Source of the DNA: CAVQHY01 sp963712465
Lineage (GTDB): Bacteria > Actinomycetota > Thermoleophilia > Gaiellales > Gaiellaceae
Assembly (NCBI GenBank): GCA_963712465.1
Contig: CAVQHY010000005.1
Span: 1-64,000 of the forward strand
DNA: 64,000 nucleotides
Direction of reading: 5' to 3'
Positions 34,259 through 44,140 of this stretch are shown here, piece by piece; positions within the stretch are counted from its first letter, which is position 1, and every line of letters begins with the position of its first letter. The notes beneath the pieces were generated by a model. It did no database searches. It was given only the letters and a program-made list of their open reading frames with translations, and was not told the DNA's origin. The position numbers and the translations under genes are program-made.

Positions 34259-36157
34259 TTGCCCGTGAAGGTCATCCTCCCCGACGAGTCCGAGCTCGAG
34301 CTTGCCGACGGGGCGACGGGGCTCGACGCGGCCCGGGCGATCGGCCCGAAGCTGGCCGAGCAGGCGGTGCTGGCCCGGGTGGACGGCGCCCCGCGCGACC
34401 TCAGACTGCCGCTCGCGGACGGGGAGCGGATCCAGCTTCTCACTACCCGCGACCGGCAGGACCCCGACGCCCTCTACGCGCTTCGCCACTCCGCCGCGCA
34501 CCTTCTGGCCGAGGCGGCGCGGAGGCTCTACCCGGGGACGAAGGTCGCGATCGGGCCGCCGATCGAGAACGGCTTCTACTACGACTTCGAGTTTCCCGAG
34601 CCGATCGCCGAGGATGCGCTCGAGCGGCTGGAGGAGGAGATCCGACGGGAGATCGCCGAGGGCCGGACGTTCGAGCGGCGTGAGATCGAGCGCGACGAAG
34701 CACGACGGATGTTCGAGCAGGCCTCCGAGCCGTACAAGGTCGAGCTCGTCGATTCGGCCGAGGGCGACATCTCGCTCTACACGCAGGGCGAGTTCACCGA
34801 CCTGTGCCGCGGCCCGCACCTGCAGGACGCCGCGCCGATCAAGGCGGTGAAGCTCACGTCGCTGGCCGGCGCCTACTGGCGTGGCGACTCGACGAAGCAG
34901 CAGCTCACCCGGGTCTACGGCACAGCGTTTTTCACGCAGGACGACCTCGACCAGCATCTCCACCGGCTCGAGGAGGCCAGGCGCCGCGACCATCGCCGCC
35001 TCGGGCGGGAGCTCGACCTGTTCGACTTCTCGGACCTCGCGCCGGGCATGCCGTTCTGGCACCCGAAGGGGATGGTCGTCTGGAACGTGCTCGAGGACCT
35101 GAGACGCCGGGAGAACGCTCGGCGCGGCTACGCCGAGATCCGGACGCCCCAGCTCTACGACGCCGAGCTGTGGAAGACGTCAGGCCACTGGGAGAAGTTC
35201 CGCGACGACATGTTCACGCTGGAGATCGAGGAGCGCGACTTCGGCCTGAAGCCGATGAACTGTCCGGGGCACTGCCTCCTCTACGCGCAGAGCGCGCGCA
35301 GCTACAGGGAGCTGCCCCTGCGGCTGGCCGAGGCCGGCAACCTCCACCGCAACGAGCTCTCTGGCGTCCTGCACGGCCTCCTGCGCGTCCGGCACTTCGT
35401 CCAGGACGACGCGCACATCTTCTGCACCGAGGAGCAGGTGCACGAGGAGCTCGTCGGCTGCCTCGACTACGCGTTCTACCTGTACGACCTGCTCGGCATC
35501 TCGCTCCGCTGCGAGCTCTCGACGCGACCCGAGAACAAGCTCGGGACGGACGAGGAGTGGGATCGGGCCGAGGCGGCGCTGAACGGCGCGCTCGAAGCGG
35601 GCGGCATCGAGGCGACGGTGAGCGAAGGGGAGGGATCCTTCTACGGCCCGAAGATCGATCTCCACATGGTCGACTCGCTCGGGCGAAGCTGGCAGCTCGG
35701 AACGGTGCAGCTCGACTACCAGATGCCGAAGCGATTCGGCCTCGTCTACGCGGGCGCCGACAACGCCGAGCACACCCCGGCGATGATCCACCGGGCGCTG
35801 CTCGGCTCGTTCGAGCGGTTCCTCGGGGTCTACCTCGAGCACACGGGGGGAGACCTGCCGCTCTGGCTCACGCCCGAGCAGGTGCGGGTCCTCCCCGTCG
35901 CGGACGACCACCGCGATCGCGCCGAGGCGCTCGCTGGCGAGCTGCGATCGGCCGGATTCCGGGCCCACGTCGACGGGCGCGGCGAGACCGTCGGGCGGCG
36001 GATCCGCGACGCCGAGCTGCAGAAGGTTCCCTACGTCGTCGTCTGGGGAGACCGGGAGTCGACCGAGTCGCTTGCCGTCCGCAGGCGCCACGGGGAGCAG
36101 ACGTCCATGAGCCTCGCGGCGCTCGTCGACGAGCTGAAAACCGCTGGTAGACTCTGA
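34259..36157 (+). CDS. thrS: Threonyl-tRNA synthetase
   Basis: 632 residues from TTG 34259 (GTG 34265 is an alternative two codons later). N-terminal TGS domain (VILPDESELELADGATG); editing domain with RHSAAHLLAEAARRLYPG and the second zinc-like site TDLCRGPHL; class II catalytic core with MNCPGHCLLY, HRNELSGVLHGLLRVRHFVQDDAHIFC (shortened) and FYGPKIDLHM; C-terminal anticodon domain starting near VRVLPVADDH. Complete and normal in length. It charges tRNA-Thr. Confidence 0.97.
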   Translation: MPVKVILPDESELELADGATGLDAARAIGPKLAEQAVLARVDGAPRDLRLPLADGERIQLLTTRDRQDPDALYALRHSAAHLLAEAARRLYPGTKVAIGPPIENGFYYDFEFPEPIAEDALERLEEEIRREIAEGRTFERREIERDEARRMFEQASEPYKVELVDSAEGDISLYTQGEFTDLCRGPHLQDAAPIKAVKLTSLAGAYWRGDSTKQQLTRVYGTAFFTQDDLDQHLHRLEEARRRDHRRLGRELDLFDFSDLAPGMPFWHPKGMVVWNVLEDLRRRENARRGYAEIRTPQLYDAELWKTSGHWEKFRDDMFTLEIEERDFGLKPMNCPGHCLLYAQSARSYRELPLRLAEAGNLHRNELSGVLHGLLRVRHFVQDDAHIFCTEEQVHEELVGCLDYAFYLYDLLGISLRCELSTRPENKLGTDEEWDRAEAALNGALEAGGIEATVSEGEGSFYGPKIDLHMVDSLGRSWQLGTVQLDYQMPKRFGLVYAGADNAEHTPAMIHRALLGSFERFLGVYLEHTGGDLPLWLTPEQVRVLPVADDHRDRAEALAGELRSAGFRAHVDGRGETVGRRIRDAELQKVPYVVVWGDRESTESLAVRRRHGEQTSMSLAALVDELKTAGRL

Positions 36158-36239
36158 GACCTGCAAGCAGGAGCGCACCCGTTCCTCACCTCACGGGCCG
36201 AGGGCCACGCTGGGGTTCAACCGAGAGCGTTGAGCTACG

Positions 36240-36258
36240 GGGCTGCTGCGTGCAGCCC
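36240..36258 (+). promoter_or_regulatory. Hairpin in the infC leader
   Basis: GGGCTGC (36240-36246) pairs with GCAGCCC (36252-36258) around TGCGT, 48 bases before infC in a 148-base untranslated gap. infC-rpmI-rplT operons are often autoregulated through leader structures in other bacteria. I cannot assign this one to a known class. Confidence 0.35.
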
Positions 36259-36305
36259 TTGTCGTTCGGTTCGGGGAGGTACAGCACAGTCTTGGTGATT
36301 AGCGA

Positions 36306-37004
36306 GTGAGGCCGCGGCGATCGTTCGAGCAGGCCCGGCCGGTTCAGGACAGGACCCGGATCAACGAGATGATCCGCGTCCCGCGCGTCCGGCTCGTCGA
36401 CTCGGATGGATCCCAGGTCGGGATCAAGCCGCGTGACGAGGCCCTCGAGTACGCGTACTCGAAGAACCTCGATCTCGTCGAGGTGGCGGCGGGGGCAGAT
36501 CCGCCGGTCTGCCGGATCATGGACTACGGGAAGTACCGGTACGAGCAGGAGCAGAAGGCCAAGACCGCCCGCAAGCACCAGCAGCAGATCCAGGTCAAGG
36601 AGATCAAGTTCAGGCCGAAGATCGGAGTTCACGACTACGAGACGAAGAAGGGCCACGTCCGACGCTTCCTGGACGCCCGCGCGAAGGTCAAGGTCACGAT
36701 CATGTTCCGTGGTCGGGAGCAGTCCCACCCGGAGCGGGGCCGCGACCTGCTGATGCGGCTCGCCGAGGACGTGAAGGACCTCGGTCAGGTCGAGGCGCCT
36801 CCCCTCCAGGACGGACGCAACATGACGATGGTGCTCGCGCCGACGAAGCAGGCCGGGCAGCAGCAAGGAGCGGCACATGCCAAAGCAGAAGACGAACAGC
36901 GGGGCGAAGAAGCGGTTCAAGATCACGGGGAGCGGGCGCTTCCTGAGGCGCCACGCGATGAAGAGCCACAACCTCGAGAAGAAGAGCGCCAAGCGCGGAC
37001 GTGA
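36306..37004 (+). CDS. infC: Translation initiation factor IF-3 with out-of-frame C-terminal overlap into rpmI
   Basis: 232 residues from GTG 36306. N-domain RINEMIRVPRVRLVDSDGSQVGI (shortened), linker YRYEQEQKAKTARKHQQQIQ, and C-domain VKEIKFRPKIGVHDYETK and FRGREQSHPERG are standard IF-3. IF-3 homology ends near MTMVLAPTK, but the frame has no stop there and continues 43 more residues (highly charged, Glu/Arg-rich) until 37004, overlapping rpmI by 128 bases. Either a real extension or a missing stop caused by an indel. Confidence 0.9.
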   Translation: MRPRRSFEQARPVQDRTRINEMIRVPRVRLVDSDGSQVGIKPRDEALEYAYSKNLDLVEVAAGADPPVCRIMDYGKYRYEQEQKAKTARKHQQQIQVKEIKFRPKIGVHDYETKKGHVRRFLDARAKVKVTIMFRGREQSHPERGRDLLMRLAEDVKDLGQVEAPPLQDGRNMTMVLAPTKQAGQQQGAAHAKAEDEQRGEEAVQDHGERALPEAPRDEEPQPREEERQART

Positions 37005-37071
37005 TTTCCGGCGGGACCACCCCGTCGACGAGTCCGACGCCGGCGAGGTCCGCCGGCTGCTCGGCCGCTAG
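36877..37071 (+). CDS. rpmI: Ribosomal protein L35 (bL35)
   Basis: 64 residues from ATG 36877 with AAGGAG just upstream. The protein begins MPKQKTNSGAKKRFKITGSG and contains HNLEKKSAKRGRDFR, the usual bL35 sequence. It follows infC and precedes rplT by 14 bases, the standard operon order. Confidence 0.95.
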   Translation: MPKQKTNSGAKKRFKITGSGRFLRRHAMKSHNLEKKSAKRGRDFRRDHPVDESDAGEVRRLLGR

Positions 37072-37085
37072 GGAGGGGAGCACGC

Positions 37086-37444
37086 ATGGCACGGGTCAAA
37101 CGCTCCGTTCACGCGCGCAAGAAGCGCCGCAAGGTTCTCGGCGAGGCCAAGGGCTATGTCGGTCAGAGCTCGGTTTCGTACCGCAAGGCGAAGGAGCAGG
37201 TCGCCCACTCGCTCAACTACGCCTACCGCGACCGGAAGAACCGAAAGCGAACGTTTCGGCGCCTCTGGATCATCCGCATCAACGCGGCCGCGCGTCAGGA
37301 AGGGCTCTCGTACAACCAGTTCGTCAACGGCTGCAAGAAGGCCGAGATCGAGCTCGACCGCAAGGTGCTCGCCGATCTCGCCGTCGCGATCCTGACGCGT
37401 TCAAGAAGATCGCCCTGCAGGCGAAGGCCGCGCTCGAAGCCTGA
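37086..37444 (+). CDS. rplT: Ribosomal protein L20 (bL20), with one frameshift
   Basis: About 119 residues from ATG 37086 (MARVKRSVHARKKRRKVL, QFVNGCKKAEIELDRKVLAD). The frame breaks at about 37388: a lost base in the context GTCGCGATCC turns ...AVADPDAFKKIALQAKAALEA into an unrelated run, and the true C-terminus is read in another frame to TGA 37442-37444. As bL20 is needed for large-subunit assembly, this is best explained as a sequence error. The next gene starts on the same TGA. Confidence 0.93.
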
Positions 37445-38172
37445 TCACCTCGCCCTCCAACCCGCGCCTGAAGCTCGTCCGGAGGCTCCAGGCGCGGCGT
37501 GGCCGCGACCGTGTCGGTCTCTTCGTCTGCGAGGGGGAGGACCTCGTCGCGGCGGGGCTCGACGCGGGGCTCGAGCCGGTGGAGGCGCTGGTCGACGGTG
37601 GGCGTCCAGCGCTCGCCGAGCGGTTGCCACAGGCCGAGCCCGTCGCTTCGGCTCTGATGGGCGAGCTGTCGACGATGGGGCACCCGGCCCGCGTCATCGC
37701 CGTATTTCGCAGGGCAGACCTACCGCGCCTGGGGCCAGGTCTGGGCCCCTCCACCGGGCTTGCGTTGTGGCACGTCGGCGATCCCGGGAACGTCGGCACG
37801 CTGCTGCGGGCCGCAGACGCGCTCGGGCCCGCGTTCATGGCGCTGTCCCCGGGTTGTGCCGACCCGACCTCGCCCAAGGCCCTGCGCGCCTCCGCGGGCG
37901 CGGTGTTCCGCGTCCCGCTCGCATCCTTCGCAGACGCTCCCGGGCCGAAGGTCGCGCTCGCGGCGCGTGGGGGCACGCCGCTCTGGACGCTCGAGCTGGG
38001 CGACCGCGTGACGTTCGTCCTCGGCGCCGAGCGCGACGGGCTTCCGCAGGACGTGGTCGATGCGTGCGACGCAGTCGCTGTCATCCCGCAGACGGCCGGA
38101 GCCGAGTCCCTGAACGTAGGCGTTGCCGGGGCGATCGCCCTGTACGAGCAGCGCCGACGCCAGCGCGCCTAG
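37441..38172 (+). CDS. SpoU/TrmH-family RNA 2'-O-methyltransferase with apparent CTG start
   Basis: 243 residues if read from CTG 37441, whose last bases form the rplT stop (CTGA). No ATG, GTG or TTG exists between there and the conserved ITSPSNPRLKLVRRLQARRG. N-terminal SpoU substrate-binding domain; the C-terminal knotted SPOUT domain has LWHVGDPGNVGTLLRAADALG (motif 1), VLGAERDGLP (motif 2) and IPQTAGAESLNVGVAGAIALYE (motif 3, shortened). It probably methylates ribose in 23S rRNA or tRNA. Located behind rplT, as in many actinobacteria. Confidence 0.85.
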   Translation: MITSPSNPRLKLVRRLQARRGRDRVGLFVCEGEDLVAAGLDAGLEPVEALVDGGRPALAERLPQAEPVASALMGELSTMGHPARVIAVFRRADLPRLGPGLGPSTGLALWHVGDPGNVGTLLRAADALGPAFMALSPGCADPTSPKALRASAGAVFRVPLASFADAPGPKVALAARGGTPLWTLELGDRVTFVLGAERDGLPQDVVDACDAVAVIPQTAGAESLNVGVAGAIALYEQRRRQRA

Positions 38173-38246
38173 GTCTTACACCTGGCGCGCCCGGCCCGGC
38201 CCGGCCGCGCCCGGCGACGGCCGATTTCCCGTGTCGCGAGCCCGGG

Positions 38247-38329
38247 CTTGTGTTGCATTGCTCGTGCAAGCATGGGCGATATCCAGGCGGGTGGTGGGAG
38301 AGGGAGGGCGTGGGATGATGCAACACAAG
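38247..38329. repeat. Intergenic inverted-repeat element, copy A
   Basis: CTTGTGTTGCAT (38247-38258) and ATGCAACACAAG (38318-38329) are perfect 12-bp inverted arms around 59 bases. A second element with the same arms occurs at 62319-62386. The rest of the 232-base gap 38173-38404 shows a GC-rich tract (38187-38220) and nothing else. Confidence 0.7.
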
Positions 38330-38404
38330 GTCGCCCTTGTGACGGGGGCGGTTCCCCTCTGAGCTTCCGGCCATTCAGCCCCCGGCCGTTGAGGGCAGGT
38401 CAGG

Positions 38405-39130
38405 TCAGGCCAGGCTCGATGGCCTTCGGGCGATCCAGACGGTGTCCTCCCCGCCCGCGTAGGGGCTCATGTCGAACCAGCCGTAGCACGCGACGATCTC
38501 GAAGCCGGCTCGCTCGAGGAAGCCGCGCCACTCCTCGGCCGGGAGCCAGGAGAGGCGCATCGACGTCTCACCCGCCTCCCCGCGGACGGAGAGGTGAAGC
38601 GTGCGCGTCTCGAGATCCCAGTCGGCGCGCTCCCAGATGCCCGGCTCGCGCTCGAGCCAGCGGCCGTGAGTCGCCTCGACGTCGGCCATGCTCGGCGCGA
38701 AGACGTCGAAGACGAACCTCCCACCGGGCTGGAGCAGGTCGTGGACGGCCTGCAGCCCGGCGAGCCGGTCGGCGTCCGACTCGAGGTGGAGGAGGGCTCG
38801 GAACGGGGAGATGACGAGCGCAGCTGAACCGTCCACGGGAGGGCGTCGGAGATCGCCCAGACGAAGGTCGAGCAGCTCCGAGACTCCCGCCTGTTCGGCC
38901 TTGCGCCGGCACACCTCGAGCATGCCCGGCGACGAGTCCACGCCCACCACCGGCACGCCGGCGGCGGCGATCGGGATCGCGATCCGCCCGGTACCGACGC
39001 CGAGCTCGATCACCGGAGCCGCGGCCGCGGCTCCGGTCTTGCGCGCCTCGGCGACGTAAAAGGCGACGTCCTCGGTGACGCTCGCGGACCACGGGTCGTA
39101 GAGATCCGCGATCGCGTCGTAGAGGCTCAC
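38405..39130 (-). CDS. SAM-dependent methyltransferase
   Basis: 241 residues from GTG 39130. Class I Rossmann methyltransferase: motif I VIELGVGTGRIAIPIAAAG, motif II VVGVDSSPGMLEVCRRKA, motif IV around ALVISPFRALLHL, and LLQPGGRFVFDVF. It begins YDAIADLYDPWSASVTEDV, typical of small-molecule methyltransferases of the UbiE-like superfamily. Substrate unknown. Divergent from pheS with 23 bases between starts. Confidence 0.85.
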   Translation of the reverse strand: MSLYDAIADLYDPWSASVTEDVAFYVAEARKTGAAAAAPVIELGVGTGRIAIPIAAAGVPVVGVDSSPGMLEVCRRKAEQAGVSELLDLRLGDLRRPPVDGSAALVISPFRALLHLESDADRLAGLQAVHDLLQPGGRFVFDVFAPSMADVEATHGRWLEREPGIWERADWDLETRTLHLSVRGEAGETSMRLSWLPAEEWRGFLERAGFEIVACYGWFDMSPYAGGEDTVWIARRPSSLA

Positions 39131-39153
39131 GAGGCCGATGGTACGCTCCTGCG

Positions 39154-40152
39154 GTGGACGCGGCGGCCATGGAAACCGAGGCCAGGAGCGCGATCGCGCA
39201 GGCGGGGTCGCTCGCCGAGCTCGACGAGGCTCGCGTCCGCTACCTGGGTCGCAAGAGCCCGCTCAAGCAGGCGCTTCGCGAGGTGCGCGACCGCGAGAGC
39301 GGTATGACGCTCAACGCCGTGCGCGTGGCCCTCGAGGGCGCTCTCGCAGAGCGTCAGTCGACGCTCGAGCGGGAGGAGCTCGACCGCACGCTGACCGAGG
39401 ACGTCGTCGACGTCACGCTCCCCGGCGCCGAGCCGCCGGTCGGGCATCTGCACCTGATCACGCAGATCCGCCGCGAGATCGAGGACGTCTTCCTGGGTCT
39501 CGGCTACGAGGTCGTCGACGGGAGGGAGGTCGAGACCGTCTACTACAACTTCGACGCGCTGGACTTCTCGCCGGGACACCCGGCGCGCTCGAAGCTCGCC
39601 TCCCTCTACCTGGACGACACGACGCTGCTGAGGACAGAGACCTCCCCGGCGCAGATCCACACGATGGAGGAGCGGCGGCCGCCGATCTACATGATCTCGC
39701 TCGGCCGCACGTACCGTCGGGACACGCCCGACGCGACCCATTCGCCGATCTTCCACCAGGTCGAGGGGCTCGCCGTCGACCGCGGTATCACCCTCGCCGA
39801 CCTGAAGGGGACGCTGCTCTACCTGATGCGCGCGCTGTTCGGCGAGGACCGGGAAGTGCGGTTTCGGACGCACTTCTTCCCGTTTACCGAGCCGTCGCTC
39901 GAGCCGGACGTGTCGTGCTTTCTCTGCGACGGCAAGGGCTGTCCGGTGTGCAAGCACTCGGGCTGGATCGAGATGGGCGGCTCCGGCATGGTCGACCCGG
40001 CCGTGTTCGCGAACGTCGGCTACGACCCCGAGGAGGTCTCGGGCTTCGCGTTCGGCCTCGGGCTCGAGCGGATCGCGCTCCTGCGTCACGGGCTGCCCGA
40101 CATCCGCCAGCTCTGGGAGAACGACCTCCGCCTCCTCAGGCAGTTCTCGTGA
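39154..40152 (+). CDS. pheS: Phenylalanyl-tRNA synthetase alpha subunit
   Basis: 332 residues from GTG 39154. N-terminal coiled-coil tRNA-binding arm (LAELDEARVRYLGRKSPLKQA), then the class II core: HLHLITQIRREIEDVFLGLG, DTTLLRTETSPAQIHTM (motif 2 area), THSPIFHQVEGLAVD, RTHFFPFTEPS, and motif 3 GFAFGLGLERIALLRHG. Complete. Its stop overlaps the pheT start (GTGA), as expected for subunits of the (alpha-beta)2 enzyme. Confidence 0.96.
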   Translation: MDAAAMETEARSAIAQAGSLAELDEARVRYLGRKSPLKQALREVRDRESGMTLNAVRVALEGALAERQSTLEREELDRTLTEDVVDVTLPGAEPPVGHLHLITQIRREIEDVFLGLGYEVVDGREVETVYYNFDALDFSPGHPARSKLASLYLDDTTLLRTETSPAQIHTMEERRPPIYMISLGRTYRRDTPDATHSPIFHQVEGLAVDRGITLADLKGTLLYLMRALFGEDREVRFRTHFFPFTEPSLEPDVSCFLCDGKGCPVCKHSGWIEMGGSGMVDPAVFANVGYDPEEVSGFAFGLGLERIALLRHGLPDIRQLWENDLRLLRQFS

Positions 40153-42444
40153 AGGTACCGGTCTCGTGGCTGCGCGACTACGTCGCGTTCACGGCGCCGA
40201 TCGAGGACGTGGCCGACCGGCTCGCGGTCGCCACCGCCGAGGTCGAGCGCATCGTTCGCCGCGGCGTTCCCGACACCGACGGGAACCTCGGGCTCTACCG
40301 CGTCGGTCGAGTCGTCGAGGCGGGCAAGCACCCAAACGCCGACCGCCTCCAGCTGTGCCGGGTCGACGTGGGCGAGGCCGAGCCGCGCCAGATCGTCTGC
40401 GGCGCCTGGAACTTCGGGGCGGGCGCGACGGTCGCAGTCGCGCTCCCGGGCGCGCTCCTCCCGGACGGACGCACGCTCGAGCGGGCGAAGCTCCGCGGGA
40501 CCGTGTCGGACGGCATGATCCTCTCCGAGCGCGAGCTCGAGCTCGGCGCCGACCACGCCGGCATCCTCGTCCTGCCCGAGTCGTGGGAGCCGGGGACGCC
40601 GCTCGCGGACGTCCTGCCGGTCGCGGACGCCGTGCTCGAGCTCGAGGTCACCCCCAACCGGCCGGACCTACTCTCCGTCTATGGACTCGCGCGCGAGATC
40701 GCAGTCCTCTATCGGCTGGAGCTCTCGCCGCCGCCCGGGATCGACCCGCCGCTCGGGGGCGACGAGACCCCGGCAGATCGCCGTCGAGGATTTCGAGGGC
40801 TGCCCCCGCTACATCGGCAGGCTCTTTCGCGACGTCCGGATCGCTGCTGCGCCGCCCTGGCTGCGCGGCCGCCTCGTCGCGTCCGGCGTGCGAGCGATCT
40901 CGAACGTCGTCGACGTGACGAACTACGTCATGCTCGCCCTCGGAAGCCCGCTGCACGTCTTCGATCACGACACGCTCGGCGGGGGAACGATCATCGTGAG
41001 GCGCGCGCGCCGGGGCGAGGAGCTGACGACGCTCGACGAGATCGCGCGGCGGCTCGAGCCGGACGACCTCGTCATCGCCGACGCCGAGAGGGCGATCGCG
41101 TTCGCCGCGATCATGGGCGGCCTGGACACCGAGGTGCGCGACGGTACGACCTCGGTGCTGCTCGAGGCCGCGAACTTCGAGCCGATCGGGATCCTCCGGA
41201 CATCCGAGCGCCACGCGCTGCGGACGGAGGGGTCGAACCGGTGGGAGAAGGGGGTCGACCCGTATCTCGCCGAGCAGGCCGCGGTGCTCGCGACGCAGCT
41301 GCTCGTCGAGACCGCCGGCGCGCGCTACGTCGGGAACGCCGACGTCCATGCGGGCCTGCCCGAGCGTCCGGTCGTGCGCCTGCGGCCCGAGCAGGTCGGC
41401 GTCGTCACCGGGCTCGAGGTGTCGGTCGGCGAGCAGCAGGAGATCCTCGTCGGGATCGGCTGCGCGCTGAGCCCGAACGGCGAGTGGATCGTTCCCACGT
41501 GGCGCAGCCGCGACCTTCGCCGCGAGATCGACCTCGTCGAGGAGGTCGCCAGGGTCCACGGGCTCGAGCAGATCCCCTTCACGCTGCCGACCCGAACGGC
41601 CATGTTCGGGCGGCTGACCCGGGAGCAGAGGCTGCGCCGCCGCGTCGAGGACGTCGTGTCGGGGATCGGCTTCTCCGAGGCCTACACCTGGAGCCTCGTT
41701 CGCGCCGACCCGGATCCGAACGCGCTGCGGCTGCCCGTGCCGATGACGGCCGACCACGCGATCCTGCGCACGACGTTGCTCGAGGGTCTCGTCGACACCG
41801 CACGGCGAAACGTCAACGCGGGAAACGATGGGATCGCGCTGTTCGAGATCGCGCGGGTGTACCTTCCGACGCGCGACGCGTTGCCAGACGAGCGGTGGCG
41901 CCTCGGCGGCATCGCCGAGGGCGGGTTCTTCCGGGCGAAGGGCGCGGTCGAGGCTCTGCACGAGGCCCTGCACGTGGAGGCGAGCTTCGTGCGGGCGGCC
42001 GAGCCGTTTCTCCACCCCGGCAAGGCTGCGCACATCCGGTCAGGCTGGGTTGGGGAGCTTCGTCCGACGCTCCTGGACGGCACCTGGGGAGCGTTCGAGC
42101 TCGACCTCGAGACGCTCTTCGCCGACGTGACCGACCGGATCCTCTACGAGGACGTGATCACGTACCCGGCCGTCCACCAGGACCTCGCCTTCGTCGTCGA
42201 CGAGGACGTGCCCGCGGGCGAGCTCGTCGCCGCCGCCCGCGAGGCGGCCGGGCCGGAGCTGCACGAGGCCCGTGTCTTCGACGTCTACCGCGGCGACCAG
42301 GTGGGCGCCGGTCGGAAGTCGGTAGCGATCGGCGTGGTCTTCAGGTCCTCGGAACGAACGCTCTCCGACGAGGACGCACAGAAGCTGCGAGCGCGGATCG
42401 TGGCCGCGCTCGCGGAGCGATTCGGGGCCGAGCTCCGCGCCTAG
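40149..42444 (+). CDS. pheT: Phenylalanyl-tRNA synthetase beta subunit, with one frameshift
   Basis: About 765 residues. GTG 40149 begins VKVPVSWLRDYVAFTAPI. OB-fold tRNA-binding domain (VVEAGKHPNADRLQLCRVDV) and ELEVTPNRPDLLSVYGLARE lie in the first frame. At about 40770, in a run of four C, the frame shifts and continues RQIAVEDFEGCPRYIGRLF, SNVVDVTNYVMLALGSPLH, then B5 and core domains and the C-terminal ferredoxin-like anticodon-binding domain (VITYPAVHQDLAFVVDEDV). One extra C in the homopolymer explains it. The gene is essential, so an error is likely. Confidence 0.95.
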
Positions 42445-42515
42445 CTGACCTGCGCCGGCCGGGGCACGTCTGGGCCTCGCTTGGTGTGTGCTGACCTGCC
42501 TGGTACGGTCGTGCC

Positions 42516-44138
42516 GTGTCTCTCGAGTACCGGGTTCTCGGACCGGTCGAGGCGGTCGTCGACGGAACGCCCGTCCGGCTCGGGGGCCCGCGCCAGCGCG
42601 CCGTTCTCGCGCTCCTGCTCGCCCACCCGGGTGAGACGCTTCCGGCGAGCCGTCTGATCCACGACCTCTGGGGAGCGGAGCCGCCCGAGACGGCGCCCAA
42701 CGTCCTGCAGGGGTTCGTCTCCGACCTGCGGAAGTCGCTCGGGAAGGAGGCGATCGTGACGCGAGGCAACGCCTACGCGATCGAGCTCGAGCCCGGGGCA
42801 CTCGATCTCGAGCGCTTCGAGCGCCTGGCCGCTGAAGGCAGCGAGGCGCTCGCCACGGGGCGGCCCGCGGACGCATCGAGCGGGCTCAACGCCGCACTCG
42901 AGCTCTGGCGGGGGCCTGCGCTCGCAGATCTTGCCGGCGAGGAGGCCGTGCGGCCGATCGCCGCGCGTTGGGACGAGCTCCGCCTCGCCGTGCTCGAGCG
43001 GCGGATCGACGCCGACCTCGCCTGCGGCCGGCATGTCGAGGTCGTCGCGGAGCTCCAGGGTCTTGTCGCGGAGCATCCGCTCCGCGAGCATCCGTGTGCT
43101 CAGCTGATGCTCGCGCTCTATCGCTCCGGCCGGCAGGCCGAGGCGCTCGAGGCGTTCCGCGAGGCGCGGCGGCGCTTCGTCGACGAGCTCGGCCTCGAGC
43201 CGAGCCGGGCGCTCCAGGAGCTGGAGCGCGCGATCCTCCGCCAGGATGCCGCTCTCGACCTCGACACGTTGGGGCCAGGGACGGCGACCGCCTCCATGCC
43301 TGCGGGGACACTGCTGGTCACTGCGCTCGAAGGAACACGACTGGACGCGCTCCTGTCCGTCGCCGAGCCGCTCGCGCGCCGGTCGGGTCGCAGCCTCGTA
43401 GTGGCTCGGCTCCTCGAACCTGGGGGCGACCTGGTCGGCGAGACGGCGGTGCTGGCCAGGCACCGCGCCGCGCTTGCCTCGCGCGGCGTCGACTGCCGGG
43501 TCGTCGCCTACACGTCGCCCGAGCCGGGTGCCGAAGCAGCTCTGCTCGCGAGCGAGCACGGAGTCGACCTCATCCTCGTCGACGCGCCACCGAGCCTCGT
43601 TGCCGCTGGACAGCCGGACGCGCCACTCGCGGCGATCCTCGCCGGCGCTCCCTGTGATGTCGGCGTTCTCGCCGCCGACAACCGGCCGCCGTTCGAGGGC
43701 GGCGGGCCCGTCGTCACGCCCTTCAGCGGGGGCGAGCACGACTGGGCGGCGATCGAGCTCGCCGCCTGGATCGCGAGCGCCGTCGGCACGTCGCTTCGAC
43801 TTGTCGGCGCTGAGGCCGATCAGGTCGAAGGACGACGAGACGCGAGCCGGCTGCTCGGCCGCGCGTCGCTCCTCGTCCAGGAGGTCGTCGGGATCGTCAC
43901 CGAGCCGACGCTCGTCACGGCCGGGGCAGAGGGTGTGCTGTCCGCCCTCGGGGACGCCTCACTCGTCGTCCTCGGGCTGTCCGAGCGCTGGCGCGACGAG
44001 GGGCTCGGAGCGGCACGAATCGCCGTCGTTCGAGACGCAGGCCTTCCCGCGCTCCTCGTCCGGCGCGGCCTGCGCCCGGGCGGAATCGTTCCGACCCGGA
44101 CCGTGACGCGTTTCACCTGGACGCGCTCGGGCTCGTAG
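42516..44138 (+). CDS. SARP (AfsR/DnrI-type) regulator fused to universal-stress-protein-like domains
   Basis: 540 residues from GTG 42516. Residues 1-95: OmpR-like winged helix (EYRVLGPVEAVVDGTPVRLGG, RLIHDLWGAEPPETAPNVLQ). Residues 95-250: bacterial transcriptional activation domain (BTAD) helices (GPALADLAGEEAVRPIAARWDELRLAVLERRIDADLA, shortened; ELGLEPSRALQELE). This is the SARP core. Residues 265-530 are not the usual NB-ARC/TPR but two alpha/beta modules resembling UspA: LLVTALEGTRLDALLSVAEP...ARRSGRSLVVARLLEPGG and later ASLVVLGLSERWRDEGLGAARIAVVRDAGLPALLV. Target genes are unknown. It converges with the kinase gene, 2 bases apart. Confidence 0.8.
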   Translation: MSLEYRVLGPVEAVVDGTPVRLGGPRQRAVLALLLAHPGETLPASRLIHDLWGAEPPETAPNVLQGFVSDLRKSLGKEAIVTRGNAYAIELEPGALDLERFERLAAEGSEALATGRPADASSGLNAALELWRGPALADLAGEEAVRPIAARWDELRLAVLERRIDADLACGRHVEVVAELQGLVAEHPLREHPCAQLMLALYRSGRQAEALEAFREARRRFVDELGLEPSRALQELERAILRQDAALDLDTLGPGTATASMPAGTLLVTALEGTRLDALLSVAEPLARRSGRSLVVARLLEPGGDLVGETAVLARHRAALASRGVDCRVVAYTSPEPGAEAALLASEHGVDLILVDAPPSLVAAGQPDAPLAAILAGAPCDVGVLAADNRPPFEGGGPVVTPFSGGEHDWAAIELAAWIASAVGTSLRLVGAEADQVEGRRDASRLLGRASLLVQEVVGIVTEPTLVTAGAEGVLSALGDASLVVLGLSERWRDEGLGAARIAVVRDAGLPALLVRRGLRPGGIVPTRTVTRFTWTRSGS

Positions 44139-44140
44139 CG

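Noticed and set aside
39138..42494. Very long plus-strand open frame of over 1100 codons across pheS and pheT
   Set aside because: It joins an out-of-frame reading of pheS, the true first part of pheT, and nonsense after the pheT frameshift. Not one protein.
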